The notes below the pieces were generated by a model, which was given only the letters and a program-made list of their open reading frames with translations, had not been told where the DNA came from and made no database searches. A DNA stretch of 64,000 nucleotides from Termitomyces sp. T153. Lineage: Eukaryota; Basidiomycota; Agaricomycetes; Agaricales; Lyophyllaceae. The stretch is from contig JACKQL020000095.1 in assembly GCA_018296165.2 (NCBI GenBank), forward strand, positions 1-64,000. Reading direction: 5' to 3'. The position numbers were made by a program, and so were the translations under genes. Positions 23,799 to 33,842 of this stretch are shown here, in pieces; the first letter of the stretch is position 1; every line of letters starts with the position of its first letter.

Positions 23799-24065
23799 GC
23801 AGGCAAGAAGAAAACATTGTGGAGGTTATGTAACATTGCTCTTTGGCTTGCAAACTGGACACCCATGACACGCAGCCCAAAGTCAGCTCACAAATTGACT
23901 TTTGACCATGTGCAGCTGCTTTTTCATTCTGACATTGCCTGTTCCAGTTGTGAGTTTAAAGAGACTCTTGGATTGTGCCAAGCATGCATGTTATTCACAC
24001 AGGCCACATAGATCATTGCACTCATTTCTCAGTCCATTGTGACCACCCAAAGTAAGCATGCACAC

Positions 24066-24668
24066 ATGCACCAGTTTGTTCTCTCAGCTGCCTCAGACAG
24101 AGACACATTTGTCAGCCCACTCTGGTTTGCCACAATCCTTCAGCTGCTTGTCCTGCTTGTCCTTGCCTACATCCTTCACTCCACCACACTATAGTTGTAC
24201 CATCCAGCCCTCACACCCTTCTCCACCCTCATTGTTGTATTTGCTGTCCTCAGCATAAACACCAACATCTTCACCCAACAAATCAACACACAAACAGCCC
24301 TCACTGCATCCTGGCTCATCCTTGCCATCATCTTGTACAGTCTTACATCTAGATCTGATATAGACAAAAAAGCATCAAACAACAAACATGAAGAGCTGAC
24401 ACCTCTCTTGTACACAAGCCAGATCCCCAGTGTTCCCACCAACATCAATGCATCCAATTTCCCCTCCAGACAAACAATCACTACATGCATAAGCTCCATC
24501 AGCAGACCAGCTCATGAGTTAGGACACCAACAAATTTGGGTGCAATTCTGGGTGTCCATAATAAGCCAAGCCCAGATTCTGCAATTGCCAGTGTGGAAGC
24601 ACTCTACAATTGTCCAATGTGCCTTATTTCTTTCCCTCACTGACATACTCTCTCTCACAAACACCTAA
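24066..24668 (+). pseudogene. Small multi-pass membrane protein, one internal stop
   Basis: A frame opens at the ATG at 24066 and runs to TAA at 24668, with a single internal stop (TAG, 24192-24194). It encodes about 200 residues. Three hydrophobic segments are visible: PLWFATILQLLVLLVLAYIL, then FSTLIVVFAVLSI, then TASWLILAIILYSL. A polar Ser/Thr/Pro-rich tail follows, with KHEELTPLLYTSQIP. I do not recognise the family. It is head-to-head with the GUT2 fragment, about 270 bp apart, as two neighbouring host genes would be. A single clean stop suggests fairly recent loss compared with the transposon genes. Confidence 0.45.
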
Positions 24669-24779
24669 TGTGCCCCAAACAAGGTCTCCTTCAAACAAGT
24701 TGAGGTCCTCAACATTTTGGACAAGAGTGGGGAAGTGGTGGGAGGCTAGGATGCATGATGGGAGGGTTGGAAGTGAGTT

Positions 24780-25320
24780 GTTTGTGTTCTGATGCCATGC
24801 TTGCTTATTTGTGCATTGACAGTGGTGCTCTTGAACTATTTATGGCTTTTGTGAGGGTCTGGGGTATTGCTTCTCTGAGCACACTACATAGCTTATAGGA
24901 CTAGTTGTTTGAGAATGGTATTGGAGTGCACTACAACACTGGTTATGCCCACATGAGACTTGTGGCACTCAATTTTCTATTGAATTGCAACATACCTATG
25001 GACAACATCTCTTCTCCATTAGACTTCTGCCACTTGCATACACACAACCAATGACTACAGTAGTAGATGGTGTGCATAGTGTCAAATGTGGGCTAAAACA
25101 AAACATGAGTTATGACCTTTTTAGGTATGTCATCATCTTCAGTAGGGAGGACCTTTGCACCATTAACATCTTCAAAGTATTAACATCTTCAAAGTCTTCT
25201 TCACCAAAAGAACTGGCAGTGTCAATGTCTATACCAGAGGTACAAGTGGTTGTCTCAAACTTGCAAGAGCACTACATTGAGAGAGCCAAAGCATAAGCCA
25301 GTCATACAGTTGAGGTGAAT
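24780..25320 (+). other. Coding-like stretch, unknown
   Basis: One frame gives YLCIDSGALELFMAFVRVWG, then IASLSTLHSL, then two stops, then NGIGVHYNTGYAHMRLVALN, then FLLNCNIPMDNI. It reads like a real protein, but I cannot place it. Beyond about 25100 the frame breaks, and a Lys/Ser-rich frame (24985-25296) overlaps. Confidence 0.25.
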
Positions 25321-25529
25321 AATGACTCAAACACATGCCCAAGAAGCTTTTGTAGTGTTGTTTTGTTGGTCCTTGGGTGACTATTGCATACAGAACAAGG
25401 GAATTGAATGGATAAGGGGATGTGTTGTCAAGCCTTGTAGGTTCCATCAGTGCTGGAGCTGCATGATTTTTGATTCCTGTCTTAGTGGTTAGATTTGAAG
25501 CCATTTTCTGTGTGATGGATGGAGGATTA

Positions 25530-26275
25530 GGATGAAAAGGAAGAGGAAAAGAGGGGGTTACATGCTGACATTACTGCACTTGAGGTTTGGGTCTTACTAC
25601 TCATCAGTATCTGAAGTTGTTACCAAACAATTCCAAATGCACATTATTTCTCATAACCCCATCACAATGCCAACTTTTCAGCTCAAATATACTACCACAG
25701 AGCTGACCACAATGCCAAACTTTGAGATCCTCTATAATAACACCTGCCTAGGGTCCACTATTTCTATCCATCTGTCACAGGTCAGTGTTGAGATTTTCTG
25801 TGACTACACAGAATTAACAAGCTTCAGGCTTGTGAGTCTCTGTTCTGTGTTGCTGAACTGGAGTGCAACAATGACCTCAACTAAACACAGCAACTCATTG
25901 TCATTGATGAACCCCCCTCAATGACACTTTTGAGCCAACAAAGCATCAACTAGGCATGCACCATTGTTGATGAGTTCTTCTCAATGATGCCATCCCAGGT
26001 AGTGACACAACACTTTGGCCACACAAAATCTCAATCTGCTCATTAATGACCATATAGCATTCCACATGCTGTCCACAGCCAGTAAATTTGAATTTGAGAG
26101 GCTTGCAGATCAGATTGATTTTGGTAATTTTCCTTGTAAGCCAATCTCTTGTCCTGCTGATTTAGCCCTCATTTTTCTTGACTTAAGCTGTTGTCATTCT
26201 GTTTCTTGGAAGGTCAATAATTTTGTACTATATGTTACTGACTCAGTATTATGTATCAAGTGTCTTAATGAGTGA
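25530..26275 (+). other. Two unassigned open frames
   Basis: Frames at 25532-25924 and 26015-26275 contain plausible protein segments such as TTMPNFEILYNNTCLGSTIS and LSTASKFEFERLADQIDFGN, separated by stops. I know of no matching family. They may be the last of the host-gene relics of the 22.6-26.3 kb island. Confidence 0.2.
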
Positions 26276-26349
26276 ACTGACAGTTGCATGCTGAGTGATG
26301 CAACACATGTTTCTGTGATTGTTTCTGTATAATATCATAATATTTTTTT

Positions 26350-26674
26350 ATTGCATGTTTCTTGAGAAGTATATAAGTTATCCTGACATGTGTTTCTTGA
26401 GATATAACACTAAGAACACAACAAAGGTTTCTTGAGCAACACATGCTGAAACATATCACATTTTTCTGAGGAAATCAACAAGAACATTTCAAATATTTTG
26501 AATATTTTTTCTTTTTATAAAACACAGAAAAATTTATCATTCTATGAAAGAAACATTAAGAGAATATTTGACATATTTACTGACATTTTCTGACACAATA
26601 TTTAATATGTTTCTTGAGAAAAAGGTGTCAGAAATATGTTTTTCAATTTCTGACACCTTTTTCTCAGGAAACAT
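26350..26674. repeat. TTTCTTGAG repeats and a near-perfect hairpin
   Basis: The motif GTTTCTTGAG (or GGTTTCTTGAG) recurs about every 37 bp between 26352 and 26436 and again at 26608. From 26607 to 26674 two 29-base arms (26607-26635 and 26646-26674) are reverse complements with one mismatch, around a 10-base loop. Such sub-terminal repeats and palindromes are typical of CACTA transposon ends. The block abuts a half-MITE of the CACTGCTGG family. Confidence 0.55.
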
Positions 26675-26694
26675 CCTACATTTTCTGAAGTGTA

Positions 26695-26842
26695 TGTCAT
26701 TTCCTGTGTAGGAATTTCTGATGGAAAAAGTCTTTGAACAAAGGGAATTTGCCTTTTTCTATAGTAAAAAGCTGGCCAAGCAACAGATGACAGGTTTCTG
26801 TGACTCTTTTTTCATTAGAAACATTTTCTGACCCCAACAGTG
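26695..26842 (-). mobile_element. Half of a CACTGCTGG-family MITE
   Basis: This stretch is the reverse complement of the left two-thirds of the MITE at 61699-61900: the TTTCTATAGTAAAAAGCTGG and CAACAGATGACAGGTTTC segments align. It ends CCCAACAGTG at 26842, a decayed CCAGCAGTG terminus. The other terminus is missing. A complete relative begins two bases further on. Confidence 0.55.
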
Positions 26843-26843
26843 T

Positions 26844-27045
26844 CACTGCTGGCACTGGAACCTGTTTCCACTGAAGAAAAATGGAAAAAGAAACCTGTCA
26901 CACCATTTCTTTGCCAATCTTTTTCTTTGGAAAAAGACTTCCATTGTTTCAAGCCTTGTTCCATTGGAAATACACAGTCCAGAAATGGTATAACAGGTTT
27001 TTTTCCCAGTTTTTTTCTTGAAAACATGATTGGCTGCCAGCAGTG
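26844..27045 (+). mobile_element. CACTA-type MITE, 202 bp
   Basis: The element begins CACTGCTGGCACTGG and ends GGCTGCCAGCAGTG. These termini are the same as those of the 16.3-kb element B, and the length is the same as that of the MITEs at 60783 and 61699. The interior has long inverted repeats with poly-T and poly-A runs, so the ORFs on both strands are not genes. The flanks (TGT and ATG) do not form a clear target duplication. It is presumably mobilised by a Tnp2 transposase; that is inference. Confidence 0.75.
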
Positions 27046-27049
27046 ATGG

Positions 27050-27345
27050 GGGCATAATTCATGTGCAATCTGAACACAATTATGATTACCAAAGCAGTTG
27101 CTGCAGCAATAGCTTACAAAGCATGACATGTGACTTTGCTTTGCTTGGTACAGTCAAGCTGATCATCAACTTATCAAGTGATTTTAATTGCTCAATTGCA
27201 GTAATTTCTGAACACTAGGAACTCTCAAGCATAATATTGCCTCTGCCTTACAAAGCTGTTGTTACACCTATATACCATGTGCAGTGAGAGTATATGCAAA
27301 AATTAAATTAAATTGAATTAGAAAAATAAACAGTCAGTGAGGAGG
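27050..27345. other. No recognisable feature
   Basis: The gap between the MITE and the minisatellite contains no open frame worth naming and no repeat that I can see. Confidence 0.4.
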
Positions 27346-27351
27346 TAATCA

Positions 27352-27830
27352 TTAGATACACATCACATGTATAGCAGAAAAATAACTAGAAGGGAGCAAA
27401 AATTGCAGACAAGCTCTGGCTATATTGTTGGTTTCACATCATATGCATAGCAAAAAGGTAACTGGAAAGGAGCAAAAATTAAAGACAAGCTCCAGCTATA
27501 TCATTGGTGTTACATCACATGCATAGCAAATAGGTAACTAGAAGGGAGCAAAAATTAAAGACAAGCTCCAGCTATATTGTTGTTTCATATCACATGCATA
27601 GCAAAAAAGTAACTGGAAGGGAGCAAAAATTGAAGACAAGCTCTGGCCATATCATTCGTTTCACATCACATGCACAATATACACAACAAAAAGGTAGCTG
27701 AAAGGGAGCAATAATTGAAGACAAGCTCTGGCTATACCATTGTTTCACATCACATGCATAGCAAAAAGGTAACCAGAAGGGAGCAAAATTAAAGACAGCC
27801 TCTAGCTGTATTGTCTATACATTATGTGTT
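27352..27830. repeat. Minisatellite, ~76-bp unit, about 6 copies
   Basis: The segment CATCACATGCATAGCAAAAA recurs at 27361, 27437, 27513, 27588, 27664 and 27748, followed each time by a GGGAGCAAAAATTRAAGACA-type stretch. The spacing is 75-76 bp, except the last interval (84 bp), where a short insertion lies. Copies differ by a few bases, with no non-repeated spacers. Confidence 0.85.
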
Positions 27831-27933
27831 GCATGGAAATAAAATTTGAAGACAAAATTTGGCATAGGATGAAAGAGTAAAACCTCAGCTACTTTGTAGA
27901 CCTCAGAATCAACCACTCCAGCATCCCTGTGTA

Positions 27934-28819
27934 TGTCACTGACTTGTCACCATGGCTTACCTGACCAAGTCTAGAAAATCATGATGACTCTGGAGCAGCT
28001 TGCATTCCCATCAGATCCCATCAGTATATTACTGTAGCCCACCTACTGATCATAACTGACACCCATTGACTCTATGTGACCCCAACAAGCTTTGCTGCCA
28101 GACCTATTATCCCCAGAGGAGTTCCAGTAGCCAGTATATAAGTCATAGAGTAGTATCCCTTACTCTAGTCTTGATATTGCTTGCTATACTTGGTTACCTG
28201 TGGCTTCTTGTTTTCTTGTTATTTTTGCTTCTGTTACATCTCCTGGCCTCGTCTCTGTTTCTATTTTCATTCTCTGTTTTTGTCTCTAGTCTCATGCCTT
28301 GTTTTAATCTATTTTTGTCCTTATCTCAATTTTGCCTCAACTCTGTCTCATCTCTTCCTTCTCTATTTCCTTTCACATGTGCCTAATTTCCCTTCAACTC
28401 TAACTCTGTTCCAACTTCCATTCATATCTCTATTCATGCCTACATGACTCTGTACAATCTTACATAACTCTGAACTTGCTCTACAATCAATCCTGAAACT
28501 CATCAAACATCAATTGATTTCCCAGCAACCCTCTGGTCCCACTCCCATCGTTCACATGACCTCCATTTGCCCTACATATTCAGTACTCACTTCTGGACTT
28601 GTACCTGAGCCCTCCCCAAGGCCAAACCTCATGTGTACCTTGTCTAAGACTTTCCCAGACCACTCTAGACTTGCTTGGACTGCTTCCTCTAGCTTATCCT
28701 TGCAAGTATGTGAAGTCTGGACCTCCACAGAATGCTAGGTTCTAAGTGCAGGACATCATGTCCACCTAGTAAGGACTCACCTAGTTAAGCTGAGCTCCTG
28801 TAGTCAGCAGGACCTGATA
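27934..28819 (+). mobile_element. Family D LTR, apparently solo
   Basis: The repeat begins TGTCACTGAC and ends CCTGATA (CCTGACA in the copy at 62705-63527). It has a TATATAAG promoter box at about 28135, then a pyrimidine-rich stretch that produces Leu/Phe/Ser-rich chance ORFs, then the shared tail CCACCTAGTAAGGACT. No internal sequence of the family flanks it. Its right end cuts into the relic of gene X (28820-29640). No clean target duplication is visible. Confidence 0.65.
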
Positions 28820-29640
28820 GTTGCCAACAAAGACTGCATTGGTCAATGATAACCAGTAGAAAATGGGGTGAAGAATACTCCTGAAGTCATTTTGACACTC
28901 AAAGCACCTGCATACCAATGTGGTCTCTTAGCCATCTGGAAGGCAGCTGGGCACTGTATCATTTAGATGCTTGAGGTCCAGTTTAGACTCCTCAGTGTCA
29001 ATAGCTAATAGCTATTTGGTGTTAGCATTGTGCTGCTTTTTGCAATAATGCTCAGCAGCATTGTCTTCTAATTCACTGTTCAAAATACATTGTTCAGACA
29101 TTGGGACATCATTATCATCATTGCTTCCTGAATTGGATGCCACTGGAGCACCTGTGGCAGCATGAGCAGCTTGTACTTGGCTGACAAAGAATTCTTTGTC
29201 ACTGGGGTCCTGATGCACTGGTAGAAAGTACTCATGGGACAGGGCAGTAGGAATAATGTAGGTCCTTAGTTCAAGGACCTCAATCATTCCTGCCTCTGGT
29301 TCCTGTGGCACATTTGCAGAAAAGGCAACTAGAGTGGCAACAACCATGGGGTTGGCTGCCACTACTGGAGTAGTGGCTGGCTTCACAGTGCCAGCCTTTG
29401 CTGTTGCTGACCTTGATGGTCCAGCCTCAACTGTCACTAGTTTCAGTGGCTCAGCTTTGGCCACAACTAGTTTTAATGGTCTAGCAGTAGACAGAAACAC
29501 CTTATAGTCAGGGTGCTTGTCCATTCTCTGGTCATCACCAGCAGGCACATCATCATCATAAGGCACCAACTGTGCCTTCTGAGTTGAGGAACACTTGACA
29601 AACATAGAAGGCTCTGTGTGCACCTTCTTTGCTTCTTGAG
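28820..29640 (-). pseudogene. Gene X relic (first ORF of retroelement E type), copy 2
   Basis: A minus-strand frame of 203 codons (29623-29012) continues with stops to 28820, where the family D LTR cuts it. It has an N-terminal KKVHTEPSMFVK-like start, a Thr/Ala/Pro-rich middle, LELRTYIIPTALSHEYFLP, an acidic Ser/Asn/Asp stretch, and then LLAIDTEESK and NAVFV. The same blocks in the same order lie at 58.88-59.9 kb on the plus strand, where the gene follows an LTR. I therefore regard it as the gag-position gene of an LTR retroelement. I see no zinc knuckle or known domain. Confidence 0.5.
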
Positions 29641-29655
29641 ATTGAGGAGGGGATG

Positions 29656-31128
29656 TGTCAGGGCAACCTCTGGAGGCTGTGGCTCAATCACACAACTGGC
29701 AGAGGGAGATCCAAAGTCTATTCAGCACAGTACAATGTCTACAAGTAGGACTACACACCTGGCAGAGGGAGATCCAAAGAGAACAAGTCTGAAGATCTCC
29801 AATGCCAGGGTTTGGAAAATCTACTCCAGTCACATGACCTTGCCAAACATGTGCATACCTTGCCATGTGGGTTCTGCACAGAACACACATGGCAACTGAT
29901 CAGGTCACCAAACACATGACAAAACACATGCATTGGCAGTTCTCTGACATCACTCCCCCTCTAGCATGTGGCATCCCAATGCACTGGGTAGAAGAAGTCA
30001 TGAATTGCCTGGTCTGCTGCTGAAATGGGATAGATGCCTCAAATGGTTTTTGGGGCATTAGGATGCCTACAGTAAAAGTTCCAGACTAGGGCTGGTGCAA
30101 ATACATTAGCCTGCAGTTCCCAAGAAATGTCCTCAATGCTGTATCCCTTCCATTTCACCTTGAACTGCAACTTCCTTCAGAATATTCTGCTATCCAAAAT
30201 TTCCTCCACTTCATACTCCTCTTCATTGTCAACCAGAACTGGTAGGGGAGGGGTGGCTTAGGGCAGTGTCTGGGGATTGGATCCTCTGGGGCTGGAAATA
30301 GTTTGACAACATTGAAGACTGAGTGAAATTGGTGTAGGCCTGCTGGGAGCTTAAGTCGGTATGCTAAAGGCCCCACCTTCTTCTCCACCATGAAATAATA
30401 ATGTGACAGCTTTTGAGATGGCCTTGTTGTCTTAATATCTAAGCTATCCAAGTACACACAGTCTCCTGGCTTGTTAACAGGGCTGGTGTCCAGCAATGGT
30501 CATAGTAGCATGCTATGTCATCCTTGGCCTTCACCAACACAGCCTTTGCCTCCTCCTGTGCCCTCTTCATCCTGTCCATGAATTTATTTATGGAGTCATT
30601 CTCAGAGGGCTGTGCCTGAGGTTCAAATCCCATGTGGGGGTGCCTGCCAGTGTCCAGAAAGAATGGAGTCATCTGTGTAGAAGAGTGAACATGGTTGTTG
30701 TACTGGAACTCAGCATCTGGCAGGAGGTCATCCCCATCATCCTGCCTCTCATTACAAAAAAGGTGAAGATACTGTTCCAGTTCCTGATTAACACATTCTC
30801 TCTGCCCATTCTGACTGAGAGTGATAGGCTGTGGTGGTATGAAGCTTCACTCCAAGCAGGTGGTACAGTTCCTGAGTAAACTCTGCCACAACCTGTGGGC
30901 CTTGGTCAGAGACATACTCATCTGACAGACCATGAAGCTTCCAGACATTCTTTCAATACAGACTAGCTGCTCCCAAGGCAGAGCATGTTGTGTGGGTAGG
31001 GATGAAATGGGCTTGTTTACCATAGAGGTCCACCACTATCATCACTGCATCATATCCATGAGCATCCGGGAGTTCCATGATGAAATCCACCAATGCAACA
31101 CTCCAGCAAGCAGCCAGAATAGGGAGTA
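29656..31128 (-). mobile_element. Gypsy element 0: 3' LTR and integrase end, minus strand
   Basis: The minus strand holds the 3' end of a chromodomain Gypsy element. Its 294-bp LTR (29656-29949) runs TGTCAGAGAA...GCCCTGACA when read 5'-3', and contains AGACTTGTTCT at 29790-29780. A purine tract precedes the LTR. The LTR differs in its first part from those of elements 1 and 2 but shares the right part. The element is cut at 31128 by the 5' LTR of element 1, and its gag, protease and reverse transcriptase are not in the window. Confidence 0.75.
29960..31128 (-). pseudogene. Integrase with chromodomain, element 0
   Basis: Read from 31128 leftwards, this has the integrase core with MIVVDLYGKQAHFIPT and DEYVSDQGPQVVAEFTQELY, then QELEQYLHLFCNE. 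The core holds the D and D of the catalytic DDE triad. Then come FQYNNHVHSSTQMTPFFLDT and a helical segment, the GPLAYRLKLPAGLHQFHSVF C-terminal fold, and a chromodomain (LQFKVKWKGYSIEDISWE with PALVWNFYCRHP). Integrase inserts the cDNA, and the chromodomain directs it to marked chromatin in this clade. Several stops and frame changes are present. Confidence 0.75.
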
Positions 31129-31497
31129 TGTCAGGGAACTTCCATTTCCAACCTCTGTGACTGGTTCCAGCACCTCTGCAGCTTGTTTTACATCTCCAGG
31201 GCTCTTTCTAAAACCCCAGAGATCTCCAGAGAACTGTGGAGTTCTTTGTATTACCTCAGCAATCATTGCCCTAGGGTTAGGATCAGCTTTGGTCTTCTAT
31301 ACAGTAGTTTCAATGCCTCTGCTGCCTACTGATGTGCTGTGCTGAGCAGCAGGGATTCTTAGACTTGTTCTCTTCAAATTCCCCTCTGCTAAGTGATTAA
31401 TTACTGATTGTATCATTGTCTACTCCATTAATATACTTTGGATTCTCCTCTGCTAGCTGTGTGACTCCAATCCACTACTCTGGAGGTTGCCCTTATA
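31129..31497 (+). repeat. 5' LTR of element 1
   Basis: It starts TGTCAGGG and ends CTTATA (CTTACA in the 3' LTR). The 11-mer AGACTTGTTCT lies at 31361-31371. By the self-priming model its first base should be the start of the transcript and of the R region. Confidence 0.85.
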
Positions 31498-31499
31498 GC

Positions 31500-31510
31500 A
31501 GAACAAGTCT
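31500..31510 (+). promoter_or_regulatory. Self-priming primer-binding site of element 1
   Basis: AGAACAAGTCT here is the exact reverse complement of AGACTTGTTCT inside the LTR (31361-31371), two bases past the LTR end. In the Tf1/sushi lineage the 5' end of the element RNA folds back onto such a site and primes minus-strand DNA instead of a tRNA. Confidence 0.75.
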
Positions 31511-31603
31511 CCTAAAACTAGTCTAAAAGCCCCTCATAGCTGCAAGGAACTTCCAAACTGCTATCCATTGCTTCCCCACTAGGATTAAACACTGCAAAGT
31601 TCT

Positions 31604-32825
31604 ATGTCTCAGCTTGTCAACCCAGACACACCCTTAAAGGCCCCAGCCCCACAGAACAAAGCCTGGACTTGCCTGCTACACTTAGAAACCCAGGTGCACT
31701 TAATGCAATCATCTCTCAACCACCATACTACCAAACTCTCTACTCTCCATCAAACAAGAGACCTTATCTCCCAATCACTCCAGGCATTGCTTGAACACCT
31801 AACCCCTAACTCCACCCCTCTTGCAGCTGCAGAACCAGCCCCAACCCCCTCCACACCTGTCCTTGCAGCTCCAGTGACTCTATGGCTGTGCATTCCACAT
31901 CTGGCACTACCAGACACATATGATGGAGCCTGCTCCAGTGGAGTGCAATTCCTGCAGTCCTGCCTCACCTATACCACCTCAGTAAGGATGCCTTTGACTC
32001 TGATGCATTGAAAATAGCCTGGATGCTGTCATATATGAAGTCTGGACATGCCTCCACCTATGTGCTGTGAGTTTTCCATTATCCTGGAGGTGCTGGAAGT
32101 TTTCTGGACTGGGCTGCCTTTGAAAAGAACTTTCATGTGGAGTTTTTCCTGTTAGACTCCACCAAGACCATGGCCTTGACACTACATGATAGAGAACAAT
32201 ATGAGCAAGGAAAGCATATACTGGATGAGTACATTGACTCATTCCATGCTCTGGTTGAGCAGGCCACTTACCCCAATGGCCTTCAACTATGCCTCACCTT
32301 CTAGGATGGCTTTCACCCTGCACTGGTGGAATGCATCAACAATCCTATGGAGAGTCATCCTGACAATGAAAAGGTTGTGTCCTGGTACAAGGTGGCCTGG
32401 GACCAATGGAAACTCATGGAGATCTGGAGGGAGCTCCACCATCCACATTCTGTGCTGCACCCCACTCTGATCAGCAATTTCTACCACCCTGCACCTGCTC
32501 ATCCAATGCTGGCCTTTACTTTGGCCACCCCCACAGTGCACCTCCTGCTGCAGAGGATCTCTATAGATGTGGATGCCACCAGGCAGCTCTGTGCTGCCTC
32601 ACTGCTGTGCTGGAGATGCCAGAAGCTTGAGCACTTTGCATGGCACTGCCTCCTGGGCCTGCAGGTATGCTACCTTTCCATGGCAGAGCAGGAGGAACTT
32701 CTCCTGCAGCTGCTGGCTGCAATGGATGCTACTAGAGCTCTGTTGCTGGACAAGCCTATGCTGGAGTTGACCCCAAAGGAGATCAGCATGTGTGCCTCAC
32801 CCCCAGAGCCAGAGGAGGATTTTTA
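31604..32825 (+). pseudogene. gag of element 1
   Basis: The capsid gene starts at 31604 with a Pro-rich N-terminus. It continues through SLQALLEHL, a DTYDGACSSGVQFLQSCLTY segment, FEKNFHVEFFLLDSTKT, EQGKHILDEYIDSFHALVEQ and VECINNP. It ends after a CCHC zinc knuckle (CWRCQKLEHFAWHC, about 32610-32651) with a Leu/Glu-rich tail and a stop at 32826. Frames change near 31980 and 32300. Gag would package the element RNA. Confidence 0.8.
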
Positions 32826-33503
32826 GTTGAGCAATGGATGAGGTGTATGCCTCCATTGCTGGGTGCTAACAGGTTCTTGTGTCTGTCAATAGAAAATGAG
32901 ACTGCCTTTTCCAATGCTCTTTATTCTGAGACAAAGGAACCTCAACACCTCCCTCCAGACATACAAACACTAACTCTGAAGCCTCTGCTGAGCTCCCCAA
33001 CATCTCCAAAGGTCTATCAGCATGGCCCTGCCTGGGTGCATCAAATGCCCCAGCAATATGTGATGGCTTCTGGCCCATCCACCAACTCCTTGCATCTTGA
33101 CATGGAGATTGAGACAACAGACACCCAGCAAATCTGCAGAGTTACAGCTCTTCTAGATAGTGGAGCAATGGGACTGTTCCTGGACTTGGAGTTTGTCAAA
33201 TGCCACAGCCTAATCACACAGCCCCTCTTCAAGTCCATCCTGGTCTACACCATTGATAAAACACCTAACAAAGCAGGCACTATCAACTCCATAGTTGACC
33301 TGGTCCTCCACTATCAGAACCATGTGAAGTGTGCCATGTTTGCTATCATCAGCCTGAGTAGGCAAGACATGATCCTTGGTTTCACATGGCTCTGCAAGCA
33401 CAACCCTGAGGTCAATTGGATTAAAGGAGAGGTAACTATGAGCAGGTGCCCCCAGAAGTGCTCCACCTGTGCTGCAGAGAACAGGGTGGAGCACCAGGCC
33501 TGA
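32790..33503 (+). pseudogene. Aspartic protease region of element 1
   Basis: This open frame of 237 codons overlaps the gag end. It carries the retroviral-type protease motif ALLDSGAMGLFLDLEFV (about 33150-33200) and, 70 residues later, MILGFTWLCKHNPEVNW, the usual second block of this family. It would cut the polyprotein. A spacer with DPLPLAF and VEVGDWIYA leads to the reverse transcriptase. Confidence 0.8.
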
Positions 33504-33842
33504 GTTTGAGGACATGCAGCCATCTGCACATGTCATGCCAGCCTTCTTCCCTTTGCAGATCTAGACCTCCTGGATCCTCTGCCTCTTGCATTCCAATGTA
33601 GAGAGGCCCTCTACAAGGATGACTGGAGTGGTGGCAGAGCCCCAGAGGAGGAGTGTGGAAGGGAGTTTGGTGGCATACACAAGTCAGAGTTCCCAAATAG
33701 AGCAGTAGAAGTGGGAGATTGGATCTATGCTACTACTGTATACTTGCTGCCCTCCATTGCAGAGATTGGAGCTAGCCAGACCACATGCCAGTGGTTGGCC
33801 CAGGCATTTGCTGCCAATGCCACATTCCAAGAGTTCTGAGAC

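Noticed and set aside
26815..27129. Lys/Phe-rich ORFs on both strands of the 26.8-kb MITE
   Set aside because: They arise from the A- and T-runs of the inverted repeats; the element is only 202 bp.
27352..27830. CRISPR-like array
   Set aside because: The repeat unit is about 76 bp with no unique spacers, and the context is eukaryotic. It is a minisatellite.
28066..28447. Leu/Phe-rich plus-strand ORFs as membrane proteins
   Set aside because: They lie in the pyrimidine-rich part of the family D LTR and are not kept in the copy at 62.7-63.5 kb.
29012..29623. 203-codon minus-strand ORF as an intact host gene
   Set aside because: A longer relic with the same blocks follows an LTR at 58.8 kb, and both continue with stops beyond the open part, so it is a piece of a retroelement gene.
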